From Firmicutes bacterium HGW-Firmicutes-4 (GTDB lineage: Bacteria; Bacillota; Clostridia; Eubacteriales; Eubacteriaceae), in assembly GCA_002841405.1 (NCBI GenBank), contig PGZR01000015.1, positions 1-39,019 of the forward strand: a stretch of 39,019 nt of DNA, in the 5' to 3' direction. The notes under the pieces were generated by a model. The model was not told the origin of the DNA. It ran no database searches and was given only the letters and a program-made list of their open reading frames with translations. Numbering within the stretch: position 1 is the first letter of the stretch; each line of letters begins with the position of its first letter. This document shows, piece by piece, positions 1 to 8,345 of this stretch. The position numbers and the translations under genes are program-made.

Positions 1-1046
1 CAGCCAGCGAAGCCGCAGGCCTCTTTGATATAGGTTCGCAGCAAATCATCGCGATACTCGGTGTACTCGCGATACATCGGCTTGGCATCCTGATCCCAGC
101 AGGCGGTATAAACCTGCTGATATTCGGTGATCAAATCGCGGATGTAGCCCAGTATTTCCTGACGATATGCTTTTCGGGATCCTTTGGTGCCTTCTTCATG
201 GTGAAACCAGGCAATATATTCATAAACCAGGTTGCCCAGCAGATAGCCGGTATCGGATGAGGATGGGCCCATAAACGGATATTCCATATCGATGATTTTC
301 ATCTCATTTTCGTCAATCATAATATTGGAGGTATGGAGATCACCATGAACCAGGCATTCGCTTTTCTTCATAAAAATGCCCCGGAGCTTCAGCAATTCCA
401 CCCGCAGTTCCCGTTTTTCCCAAAGCAGATCGCTCATGGCCAGATGATTGGGATCGCCTGCCGGTAAATCGACTTCGCCTTCAATAAAAGACTCCCGTAA
501 AAACAGAATTGTTTCCATAATCACCCGCATCTCGGGATTCATAAATTTGCACTCCAGAAACTTATGGGCCATCTGATCCAAATATATCTCGGAGGTATAA
601 AAATTTGATTTAGCCAAAAATTCGCCCATCTGTTTGGGAAATTGGGGGAACCGCTTGCCCTTAATCAATTCAAAACGCATAATCTTCAGACGGCCGCAAT
701 CTTCATAAATAAAGAGATTGTTATCCGGATCAAGGTGATACATTTCCGGCAGATACTCCGGGGTTATGGCCGATCGCAGTTTGATGATTTCGGATTCCAG
801 CTGATTGCGCTTGGCAGTCAGCGGCACCCCTTCGCCAAATAGCTTCAGGTAGGGTTTGGCCTGTTTGAGAATAACCGATTTTCCAGTTTTATCCCAGACC
901 CGATAAATATGGTTGACAAAGCCATCCCCGTCGTCTTCGCCGCCGCCAACCTCATAAACCTCAAGCTGGGCCCCGGCCGGAAAGACATCCGTGAATGTTT
1001 TGATATACTCAATGACGGAACTGGGTGTTAAATCTTTATAGGACAT
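1..1046 (-). CDS. mtnK: S-methyl-5-thioribose kinase, 3' end cut by window edge
   Basis: Phosphorylates the C1 hydroxyl of methylthioribose in cytoplasmic methionine salvage from methylthioadenosine. I translated the minus strand from the ATG at 1046, which gives 348 codons still open at base 1. The product begins MSYKDLTPSSVIEYI and has an aminoglycoside-phosphotransferase/MtnK-type fold. An N-lobe lysine lies in VILKQAKPYLK, the catalytic loop is HGDLHTSNIM, and a metal-binding IIDMEY follows. The EYREYTEYRDDLLRTY-like C-terminal stretch fits MtnK. A GAGGT ribosome binding site precedes the ATG. About 50 residues are probably missing at the C-terminus. Its substrate derives from methylthioadenosine, which SpeE at the other end of the window produces. 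Downstream mtn genes would lie outside the window. Confidence 0.88.
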   Translation of the reverse strand, partial: MSYKDLTPSSVIEYIKTFTDVFPAGAQLEVYEVGGGEDDGDGFVNHIYRVWDKTGKSVILKQAKPYLKLFGEGVPLTAKRNQLESEIIKLRSAITPEYLPEMYHLDPDNNLFIYEDCGRLKIMRFELIKGKRFPQFPKQMGEFLAKSNFYTSEIYLDQMAHKFLECKFMNPEMRVIMETILFLRESFIEGEVDLPAGDPNHLAMSDLLWEKRELRVELLKLRGIFMKKSECLVHGDLHTSNIMIDENEMKIIDMEYPFMGPSSSDTGYLLGNLVYEYIAWFHHEEGTKGSRKAYRQEILGYIRDLITEYQQVYTACWDQDAKPMYREYTEYRDDLLRTYIKEACGFAG

Positions 1047-1153
1047 TCTCTACCTCACGATTTTAAACGGATTTCATATTTCACATTTTATCACGGCGAG
1101 AAGTAGAAATAAATGAACTAATTATTTGAGTAACGGGAATTTTTTGCACTACT

Positions 1154-1927
1154 CTAGAGGATTAATCGATCATAATCATCGAAAGCCTGCTTCCGGGTTA
1201 ACAGGATCGAGAAGTGAATGCCGAAATAACGGGAAATCAGAATCGCTCCCATAATCACAATCTGATAGACAATGGCGGTCATCGGCATCGAGCCGCCAAG
1301 AATCTGGCCCGTCATCATCCCCGGCAGAGAGACCAGACCAATGGTTTCGGTTGAAGCAATAATTGGATTCATACAAGCAATAATGGCTTCTTTATACCAG
1401 GGCAGGGTTGATTCCCACTGATTAGCTGATAGCGCCAGCTGATATTGATATTGCCGCTCATTTCGTTTTAACCCGGTGTAGAAGGTATTAATCCCAATGA
1501 TGTTGCCGCTGAGGCTATTGCCCAACAGCATACCCATCAAAGGGATATAGTATTGGGCATCAAAAATATTGTCAAGGCCGATCACAAAATGATTGATAAA
1601 CAGAATCATCACCAGATTAGGAATGCCAAAGCCAATCAGGATCGGCAAAAACTGATTTTTGATGGTCAATCCGCAGGTTTTAACGGTGGATAATCCGGCT
1701 GCCCCGATCATAAATAAAACATAGGCAGAATTAACCCAGAGGTTGTTAAATAAGAAGATATACTGCAGGAAAAAGCCCACCAGCACCAGCTGGATGGTCA
1801 TGCGGAACAAGGCATAAATAATTCGTTTATTCAGCCCAATTTCCAGTTTGACATTGATGATAACCATCGGCAGCACAAAAATCAGCAGATAAAAAGGGGT
1901 ATAGAAAGGTATTTCCTGAACGCCCAT
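1154..1927 (-). CDS. fetB: FetB/UPF0014-family ABC exporter permease
   Basis: Membrane component of a FetAB (YbbL/YbbM)-type ABC system, known in E. coli as an iron exporter that protects against oxidative stress. The 257-residue protein has about seven hydrophobic segments. The conserved central block is recognisable (MGMLLGNSLSGNIIGIN, then NPIIASTETIGLVSLPGMMTGQILGG). Its ATG overlaps the stop of the ATPase gene by one base (TAATG), so the two are translationally coupled. The family assignment is strong. Metal specificity cannot be read from sequence. Confidence 0.88.
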   Translation of the reverse strand: MGVQEIPFYTPFYLLIFVLPMVIINVKLEIGLNKRIIYALFRMTIQLVLVGFFLQYIFLFNNLWVNSAYVLFMIGAAGLSTVKTCGLTIKNQFLPILIGFGIPNLVMILFINHFVIGLDNIFDAQYYIPLMGMLLGNSLSGNIIGINTFYTGLKRNERQYQYQLALSANQWESTLPWYKEAIIACMNPIIASTETIGLVSLPGMMTGQILGGSMPMTAIVYQIVIMGAILISRYFGIHFSILLTRKQAFDDYDRLIL

Positions 1928-2544
1928 TACCAGCTCACCTCCCGGAGTCCCCGATTTTGATAAATATCGTCGTGGGAAACTACTAAAATAGTTTTATCAT
2001 AGTCCAACAATAGCTCCACCATTTTTGTCTTGAGTTCCAGATCCAGCCCCGTGGTGATTTCATCCAGGACCCAGATGTCGCGATCCAGCAGAATCCCCAG
2101 AATCAGAGCCAGCCGTTGCCGTTCGCCCCCAGACAGGGCGTCAATATTTCTTTCCAGGGTATCTTCCGGCAGCGCCATCGTCTCCAGCCAGTTACTTAAT
2201 ACCGCTTCCTGATAGTTCACATGGCGGTTCACCGGATATTTAAACACCGCCGCAAAAACATCCCTGACAATCCCTTTGGGAATATCAGCATCCTGACTCA
2301 CATAGGAAATTTTGCTGCGAATGCTATTCACCGTTGCCCCAGACAGTCTAATCCCATCGACCAGGATTTCCCCTGCATCCGGTACCACAAAGCCCAACAG
2401 CATTTTAACCAGACTGGTTTTTCCCCGGCCCGAGGGGGCACAAAAAAGGACTTTTTCAAGTTGCTCAATTTCCAGATTAAAATCCGAAAAAATCATCCGC
2501 TCATCAAATTTTAACTGAATATCTCGGAATTCCAGATAAGCCAT
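1927..2544 (-). CDS. fetA: FetA-type ABC transporter ATP-binding protein
   Basis: Cytoplasmic ATPase partner of the FetB-like permease. The compact 205-residue protein has a Walker A (APSGRGKTSLVK, near residue 36), a Q-loop region (ISYVSQDADIP), the signature LSGGERQRLAL, a Walker B ending DIWVLDEITTGLD and an H-loop VVSHDD. Walker A uses SGRGKT, a permitted variant of GxxGxGKS/T. AGGTGA lies just upstream of the ATG. It sits 43 bases downstream of the ferredoxin-nitroreductase gene with no visible terminator, so the two may be co-transcribed. Confidence 0.87.
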   Translation of the reverse strand: MAYLEFRDIQLKFDERMIFSDFNLEIEQLEKVLFCAPSGRGKTSLVKMLLGFVVPDAGEILVDGIRLSGATVNSIRSKISYVSQDADIPKGIVRDVFAAVFKYPVNRHVNYQEAVLSNWLETMALPEDTLERNIDALSGGERQRLALILGILLDRDIWVLDEITTGLDLELKTKMVELLLDYDKTILVVSHDDIYQNRGLREVSW

Positions 2545-2587
2545 CTTTCACCTCACATTAAAATCTGTTAGTTTCCGGCTAATCGCT

Positions 2588-3412
2588 TTATCGCCAGGAT
2601 ACTTCCGGTTTTTTTCGGGGCACCGTGCGCTGATAGGATACCTTGGGATATCCCATAACCTGACAGGCAATTACCTGTTTGTTGGTATCTTCAATCCCCA
2701 GAAAACGTCGCAGTTCCGGGCTGTTGGCCGCTGCCCGGACAAAAAAGCCGCTGTAAAACATTCCCAGTCCCTGGGCATGGGTCATCAGTTCCATCGACGA
2801 AGCTGCCAGGCCACCATCAATGGGTGATTCTGAGACGACGATTAAAACGGCTTTGGCATTAAAAAACAAATCGGTGGGTTCTTCCGGATGAGTCAGATAG
2901 CCTTCATACATCTGCAGCCAGCGCTTCGCATAATAGGCAATCAAGGGCGGCGTTTTTTCGGTATCGGCCAGCAACGCTTTACCCAGGCTGTTAAGGCTTT
3001 CCAGGGCCAGTCCGGTCAACTCCGAAAGCTGCTCTTGAACCACCACAAAAGACACCGGCTGGCGGTTACCCCCGGTTGGTGTAAAACGGCCGGCTTCAAT
3101 AATCGCGTCCAGCTTTTCTTTTTCAATCGGCTGATCTTTAAATTGTCGGACTGATCGTCTAAATTTAATAAAATTCAGCAGTTTTTCTGGTTCAATATCA
3201 AAATCCGCAGGCTCGTACTCCTTCACTTCGTCCATATCATAGTCGGTTATGGTAACCGCATTGACGGGACAGACGGCGATACAATGGCCGCATTTTATGC
3301 AGGTTTTATTAAGGGGCTTGGCGATATCATCGGTAATGACAAGATCCCGGGTGAAACAATCATCAACACAGGCGCCACAGCCTATACATTTTTCCTGATC
3401 AATTTTAATCAT
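2588..3412 (-). CDS. Nitroreductase with N-terminal 2x[4Fe-4S] ferredoxin domain
   Basis: FMN-dependent oxidoreductase of the nitroreductase family fused to a bacterial ferredoxin domain. Residues 1-60 carry two cluster motifs (CIGCGACVDDC and CIKCGHCIAVCPV), so electrons probably enter from a ferredoxin-like donor. The nitroreductase fold follows from about residue 80. It contains RRSVRQFKDQPI, typical of the FMN phosphate site, and TPTGGNRQPVSFVVV. At 274 residues it has the usual length for this fusion, which is common in clostridia. The physiological substrate is unknown; nitro compounds, quinones and flavins are candidates. It lies 39 bases downstream of uppP in the same direction. Confidence 0.88.
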   Translation of the reverse strand: MIKIDQEKCIGCGACVDDCFTRDLVITDDIAKPLNKTCIKCGHCIAVCPVNAVTITDYDMDEVKEYEPADFDIEPEKLLNFIKFRRSVRQFKDQPIEKEKLDAIIEAGRFTPTGGNRQPVSFVVVQEQLSELTGLALESLNSLGKALLADTEKTPPLIAYYAKRWLQMYEGYLTHPEEPTDLFFNAKAVLIVVSESPIDGGLAASSMELMTHAQGLGMFYSGFFVRAAANSPELRRFLGIEDTNKQVIACQVMGYPKVSYQRTVPRKKPEVSWR

Positions 3413-3451
3413 TTTTTCTTCCTTTCAATATCCGCAGCATTTCAAATCAGC

Positions 3452-4282
3452 CTAATTACCGGTGATAAAGAAATACAGCAAAACAATTACACCCAACACG
3501 ATGCGATACCATCCGAAAATTTTAAAGTCATGCTTTTTGATATAGGTCATTAAAAACTTAATCGCCAATACGGAGGTGATAAAGGCTGTGATCATCCCGA
3601 CCAATAGAATAACCACTTCCCACAGACTAAAGGCAAAGCCGAATTTAATCAGTTTTAAGAAGCTGATCCCAAACATTACCGGAACGGCCATAAAGAAGGT
3701 AAATTCGGCAGCCACCGTTCGTGATGTTCCTAAAATCATCCCACCCAGGATGGTTACCCCGGAACGGGATGTCCCTGGTACAATTGACAAGGCCTGAAAT
3801 GCCCCAATCTGCAAGGCTTTTTTGTAAGTTATCTGTGACAATTTGACAATTTCCGGCTGGCGCTTTTTATTGTAATTTTCAATCACGATAAAAAGAATCC
3901 CATACAGAATCAACATCGCTGAAACCGTGATTGAATTCATAAAGTAGGTATCAAAAAGGCTGTCCAGCAACAAATAGGCCACAATCCCAGGGATGCAGGC
4001 CACCGCAATTTTAGACCAAAGAATAACAGTATTTTTCCTGATCATTATCTTTTTTTCTTTAATCGAAAACGGCACCAGTTTATGCCAATAAATATAAACA
4101 ACCGCTAAAATTGCCCCTAATTGAATCACATACAAAAACATTTCGATGAATGGATCGGACATATTCAATTTAATAATGTCATCTACCAAGATCATGTGTC
4201 CAGTACTGCTGATTGGCAGCCACTCGGTTACACCTTCGACAATCCCCAGAATGATTGCCTTTAAAATTTCTAAAAATCCCAT
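3452..4282 (-). CDS. uppP: Undecaprenyl-diphosphatase (BacA family)
   Basis: Integral membrane phosphatase that dephosphorylates undecaprenyl diphosphate to recycle the lipid carrier for peptidoglycan. Loss or amplification alters bacitracin sensitivity in other bacteria. The 276-residue protein has both family motifs: an early GIVEGVTEWLPISSTGHM (E-rich motif plus SSTGH) and a later PGTSRSGVTILGG. About eight hydrophobic segments span the rest. Length and motifs match UppP exactly. It is the first gene of a possible uppP, nitroreductase, fetA, fetB run. The serpin terminator lies upstream, so it should have its own promoter in 4283-4460, although I see no clear consensus there. Confidence 0.93.
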   Translation of the reverse strand: MGFLEILKAIILGIVEGVTEWLPISSTGHMILVDDIIKLNMSDPFIEMFLYVIQLGAILAVVYIYWHKLVPFSIKEKKIMIRKNTVILWSKIAVACIPGIVAYLLLDSLFDTYFMNSITVSAMLILYGILFIVIENYNKKRQPEIVKLSQITYKKALQIGAFQALSIVPGTSRSGVTILGGMILGTSRTVAAEFTFFMAVPVMFGISFLKLIKFGFAFSLWEVVILLVGMITAFITSVLAIKFLMTYIKKHDFKIFGWYRIVLGVIVLLYFFITGN

Positions 4283-4463
4283 GTTTCCCTCTCTTTTGCC
4301 TGTAATTTTAAGTCGTTTTGTCCCAAAAACGCATTACTTAGCGTTCAAACCACGATGAAACAATCAATAAACTCACATCACTTAGTTTACTTTTTTATGG
4401 CTAAAATTACAATGTTTTTATGGAATTATCCTCAAAATTGCAGCAAATCTTAATAACTCCAGA

Positions 4464-4507
4464 TTAAAAAAATATCCGCTACTGTCTGTTAAAACAGCAC
4501 CGGATAT
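4464..4507 (-). terminator. Rho-independent terminator after the serpin gene
   Basis: On the minus strand, 4507-4501 (ATATCCG) pairs with 4478-4472 (CGGATAT). An inner CTGTT/AACAG stem adds length, and a run of seven T residues follows. It starts five bases after the serpin stop codon. Confidence 0.8.
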
Positions 4508-4511
4508 CGGA

Positions 4512-5765
4512 TTAATTTTTATTTGCGGGGTCAAACACCGATCCCATAAAGACGATGGCGCCTGTTTCATTGTCTTCAATGGCATAGAAAAAGGGTCGAT
4601 CGAAATTGAGTTCAAAGTCATAAGCAGGCATACTGGTAACGCCTACTTCCACCGAGGTTACTGCCGCTGCCTCGGTACCGATCTCATCGACCTGAATAAA
4701 GGTTTTATGCTTAACATCACTGATATAAATATCGCCCGCTGTCCCGGCTGCTGCCATCCCTGAAAAATCAGCTGTTCCGGCTTCAAACGCTACTCCCATA
4801 CCCAAATCAGTTAATGCCTGGTTTAACGAATTTTCATATTCCATGGTAAACTTCGGCAGCGTCAGGCTACCCTCTTTTTTTTCAAAAAGAGCCATCCAGT
4901 TTGACCAGTTATCCTGACTGAGCTGTTTCTGAAATTCATCCAGGCCGGCATCTTCATTGGGTAGAAAAAGTACCATCGCCAGCTGCTCTTCTTCACCATA
5001 GGGAAGCCGCAAGGCTTGAAAGTCCGCAGTTTTAAAATAGTCAAAAGAACCCGACTGGTACATGGTCGGTACGGTTACCGTCTGCCCATCGGCCAGTTTA
5101 AAAGGCTGGTCAGTCGTGAGGTCCTGCTCAAAGGGGCTGGTCCATGCGCCTTTAAAATAAACAGCATTAATCAAAAACATAATCGTTTCTGAATCAATCG
5201 GCGGCGTGACGATCTGGTCGATCGTCCCCTGGGTTTGATCTTTTACCCATTGGTTGATCACATCAGCAGATTTGGGATCTGTGAAATCCAGTTTTTTTGC
5301 CACGGCCTGATAATCATTGTGCACCGTCTCAACAAAGGCTTCGGAAAATTTAAAATCTTCACCCATCCAAATTGAATTGGCAACATTCAAGGTTACCTTG
5401 GGGTCTGCCATCGTTAACAAATAAAGCAGAGCCAGATTATTTTTATTCAGCCTCTCAACATCAATTCCCTGCATATTCAGCGCCGTTGCCATGGCCTCCT
5501 GGGTCGTTCCGATTGCGCCATTATAGGCCATCTCCATGGCCAGAGATACGCCTACCGGAGAAATCATTATGTTTTTGTTTCCGATAGCCAGGTTTTTGTA
5601 GAGCTTGAATCCGAATTCGTTGGTTTTTTCTACTATGGCAACATCAAAAGCATCGAGTACATCCGCATCCGGTTTCGATATGACCGCTTTTTTGCAGCCG
5701 GTTCCCATCAATAATACAGCTGCCAAACTAAGAACACCCATCAGCACTGCTAATTTACGTTTCAT
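4512..5765 (-). CDS. Serpin-family protease inhibitor, probable lipoprotein
   Basis: Suicide inhibitor of serine or cysteine proteases that works by insertion of a reactive-centre loop. The 417-residue protein starts with a basic, hydrophobic signal ending in MGTGC, with Cys24 as the likely lipidated residue. The -3 residue is Gly rather than the usual Leu, so lipidation is probable rather than certain. The serpin body is complete: NIMISPVGVSLAMEMAYNGA, a central FLINAVYFKGAW, and a C-terminal FDRPFFYAIEDNETGAIVFMG. The hinge DEIGTEAAAVT has the small residues expected of an inhibitory serpin. The loop before DRPF seems about three residues longer than in alpha-1-antitrypsin, so P1 (a Thr, Ser or Met near VGVTSMP) cannot be fixed. 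It is 63 bases downstream of the carbonic anhydrase gene. Confidence 0.93.
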   Translation of the reverse strand: MKRKLAVLMGVLSLAAVLLMGTGCKKAVISKPDADVLDAFDVAIVEKTNEFGFKLYKNLAIGNKNIMISPVGVSLAMEMAYNGAIGTTQEAMATALNMQGIDVERLNKNNLALLYLLTMADPKVTLNVANSIWMGEDFKFSEAFVETVHNDYQAVAKKLDFTDPKSADVINQWVKDQTQGTIDQIVTPPIDSETIMFLINAVYFKGAWTSPFEQDLTTDQPFKLADGQTVTVPTMYQSGSFDYFKTADFQALRLPYGEEEQLAMVLFLPNEDAGLDEFQKQLSQDNWSNWMALFEKKEGSLTLPKFTMEYENSLNQALTDLGMGVAFEAGTADFSGMAAAGTAGDIYISDVKHKTFIQVDEIGTEAAAVTSVEVGVTSMPAYDFELNFDRPFFYAIEDNETGAIVFMGSVFDPANKN

Positions 5766-5828
5766 CTTCGTCCCCTTTTATTTTTGAATCACCCCTGGAT
5801 TCGGATCAATCAATGCTCTTCTAATCAC

Positions 5829-6404
5829 TTACCCAAAGAACTCGACCGTCCCGGATTCCAGGTTGTACTTAGCCCCTAAAACCTTGACCGTTCCTTCACG
5901 GATCAAACGATTAATCGTTTCGCTTTGCAGAATTCGTTTAATACTGTTGTCAATGTTGAGGTTTTCACATTTGCCGACATTTTCTTCACCTGCAATGGCG
6001 GGCTGAATTTCTTCCAGAATGGCCTTAATATACCCATGGCCATGACCCTCCATCGCTGATGCCACTGCCCCGCAGTGATTATGCCCCATTACCAGCACCA
6101 GCGATGTTCCCAGATGACCCACGGCATACTCAATACTGCCCAGTTCAAAATCGCCAATCACATTTCCGGCAGTTCGAATCACAAACAGTTCACCGATACC
6201 GGCTGAAAAAATATGTTCCGGTGGCACCCGGGAATCTGAACAGGTTACTACCACCGCATCGGGTTTTTGACCCGCTTGGACATTTTTAATTCGAACCATT
6301 TGGGAAACATCGCCATTATTTTTCTCCGTTGTCACAAAATCCTGGTTACCTTTTTGCAGTTTGTTAATTACCGCTTGAATTTGATCCTGATTATTTTTAT
6401 CCAT
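5829..6404 (-). CDS. Beta-class carbonic anhydrase
   Basis: Interconverts CO2 and bicarbonate, which would suit an organism that fixes CO2. The 191-residue cytoplasmic protein has the zinc site Cys55 and the Asp57-Arg59 dyad in CSDSRV. The second pair, His108 and Cys111, lies in GHNHCGAV. The family's IRTAGNVI block lies between them. No signal peptide is evident. It follows the response regulator gene by 42 bases and precedes the serpin by 63 bases without an obvious terminator. Read-through from the signalling operon is possible but unproven. Confidence 0.92.
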   Translation of the reverse strand: MDKNNQDQIQAVINKLQKGNQDFVTTEKNNGDVSQMVRIKNVQAGQKPDAVVVTCSDSRVPPEHIFSAGIGELFVIRTAGNVIGDFELGSIEYAVGHLGTSLVLVMGHNHCGAVASAMEGHGHGYIKAILEEIQPAIAGEENVGKCENLNIDNSIKRILQSETINRLIREGTVKVLGAKYNLESGTVEFFG

Positions 6405-6446
6405 AAAACCTCTTCCAAATTTATTTAGCTAAAAGAGCCTCCGACT

Positions 6447-8345
6447 TTATGCTTCGATCAGCACTTTTTCAATAAAAACAGATGCTATTTCCGGATCAAA
6501 CTGGGTACCAGCACAATTTTTTATTTCAGCCACTGCTTCGGCCACACTTAGCCCTTTCCGATAAGCCCGGTCACAGGTCATCGCATCGAAAGCATCGGCC
6601 ACTCCAATGATGCGGGCCTGGATCGAAATTTCTTCTCCCTGCAGCTGTTTCGGGTAGCCTTTTCCATCCCAGCGCTCCTGATGCTCCAGCACATACCTGG
6701 CCAACTCTGAAAATTCGCTGGATGAACTCAAAATTCGATAACCAATCTCCGGATGCCGTTGAATTTTTTTCCACTCATCCAGATCCAATCCCCCGGGCTT
6801 GTTCAGTATTTTTTCATCTATTCCCATTTTTCCGATATCGTGAATTAAGCCGGCCGCCTTTACCTGACTGATATCGTCCTGGTCAAAATTCATTTTTTTA
6901 GCGATTTTTTCGCAAATTTCACTAACTCGTTGTGAGTGTAGCATTTCCCGGCTGCTTTTTTCATAGAGGGTATTCATGATTAAATCGATGGTCTTATTTT
7001 TAATGCTGGCACTTTCGTAAAGCTTATGCCGATACATATTGTCTTCGGCATTTTTTAGCACTTCCTGGATATTTTGATCGCTACTGGTTTTGGTTTCGTA
7101 GCCCAACGAGATGGAGAAATTAATAGCCCCAACCGATTGTTCCTGGGCCGCCGCTCTCATCCGTTTGACGATTTTTGAAGTCTCGCTTTCATCTGTTTTA
7201 GGCAGCAAAATAATAAATTCATCACCGCTGAGCCGGGCCACCACATCCTGATCCCGACACTCTTCGCAAATTATCCGGGCCACCTTTTTGAGCAGCTCAT
7301 CACCTAACTCATGACCAAATGATTCATTGATAAGTTTTAGTCCATTCACGTCGGAAATAACCAGGCTTAAGGGCAGGTTTTCAGCTCGATCAATCGTGGC
7401 TAAAGCTTCTTCGTAATAGTGTCGGTTGTAAACCCCGGTGAGGTAGTCGTGATCACTTAAATAGCGAATCTTTTCTTCGGTTTGTTTTCGTTCGGTAATA
7501 TCGGATATGATTACCGCCACCTGCTGCGGTTCAGGGGAATAGGCCACCACTTCAAAGAATTTTTTAAATTGCGGAAAATACTTATCATAACGCACCGATT
7601 CTCTTGTTTTGATTAATTGACCATATTTTTCAACCAGAAATTCTTTTGAATCCGGCATCATTTCAGTCAGCGTTTTGCCCAGAATATCCTGACTTTTAAA
7701 GCCGGTCAGCCGTTCAAAGCTGGCATTCACATACAAAAAGTTGCAGTCAGCTGGCTTTCCATTTTCATCGACAAGCAGTTCATGAACAGCCAAACCCTGT
7801 TCCATCTGGGTAATCAGCCGTCGGTTTCTTTCTTCGCTGATTTTCAAACTGTCCAGCAGTTCCATGGTTTTCCTGTGGGCCGCTTTCAAAGCGGCCGTTT
7901 TTTCTTCCACCATCTGCGCCAGCCGGCCTTGTTCGTCCTGCTTATGCCGATTGGCGGTTTTTATTTTAACCATCGCTCTGATCTGGGCAGTAAGTTCTAA
8001 TTCATCGATGGGCTTGGCCAAAAAAGCCTCAGCGCCGGATTCAAGAGCCAGAATGCGATGCTCGCGATCCCCTTTTATGGCGGTTACAAAGACCACCGGG
8101 ATTTCTTTGGTTTTCTGTTCAGCCTTCAGTTTTTGACAAACTTCAAAGCCATCCATCTCCGGCATTACTATGTCCAGCAGAATCACATCCGGATCTTCTT
8201 CCTTGGCAATTGCTATTCCTGTCAGCCCGTTGGCGGCCGTTAGCACTTGGGCCGCTGGAAAGGCTTCTCGAAGCAGTGCTCGCAGGGTTATCAAATTATC
8301 CTGATTATCATCGATGGCTAAAATTTTTAACATTCTATCTGCCAT
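6447..8345 (-). CDS. Response regulator: REC-PAS-GGDEF-HD-GYP
   Basis: Bifunctional cyclic-di-GMP enzyme under phosphorelay control. The receiver domain (residues 5-120) has phospho-acceptor Asp58 in ILLDIVMPEMDG. A coiled segment is followed by a PAS domain (about 185-290). The GGDEF domain carries ARLSGDEF (active-type SGDEF) with an RDQD inhibitory site five residues before it. The HD-GYP domain (about 460-630) has HDIGK and DGKGYP; its HHE motif reads HQE, so one third-metal ligand is altered. The ATG overlaps the end of the hybrid kinase gene by 11 bases and is preceded by AGGTG, so kinase and regulator are very likely cognate partners. It is a paralogue of the regulator at 12333. Confidence 0.92.
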   Translation of the reverse strand: MADRMLKILAIDDNQDNLITLRALLREAFPAAQVLTAANGLTGIAIAKEEDPDVILLDIVMPEMDGFEVCQKLKAEQKTKEIPVVFVTAIKGDREHRILALESGAEAFLAKPIDELELTAQIRAMVKIKTANRHKQDEQGRLAQMVEEKTAALKAAHRKTMELLDSLKISEERNRRLITQMEQGLAVHELLVDENGKPADCNFLYVNASFERLTGFKSQDILGKTLTEMMPDSKEFLVEKYGQLIKTRESVRYDKYFPQFKKFFEVVAYSPEPQQVAVIISDITERKQTEEKIRYLSDHDYLTGVYNRHYYEEALATIDRAENLPLSLVISDVNGLKLINESFGHELGDELLKKVARIICEECRDQDVVARLSGDEFIILLPKTDESETSKIVKRMRAAAQEQSVGAINFSISLGYETKTSSDQNIQEVLKNAEDNMYRHKLYESASIKNKTIDLIMNTLYEKSSREMLHSQRVSEICEKIAKKMNFDQDDISQVKAAGLIHDIGKMGIDEKILNKPGGLDLDEWKKIQRHPEIGYRILSSSSEFSELARYVLEHQERWDGKGYPKQLQGEEISIQARIIGVADAFDAMTCDRAYRKGLSVAEAVAEIKNCAGTQFDPEIASVFIEKVLIEA

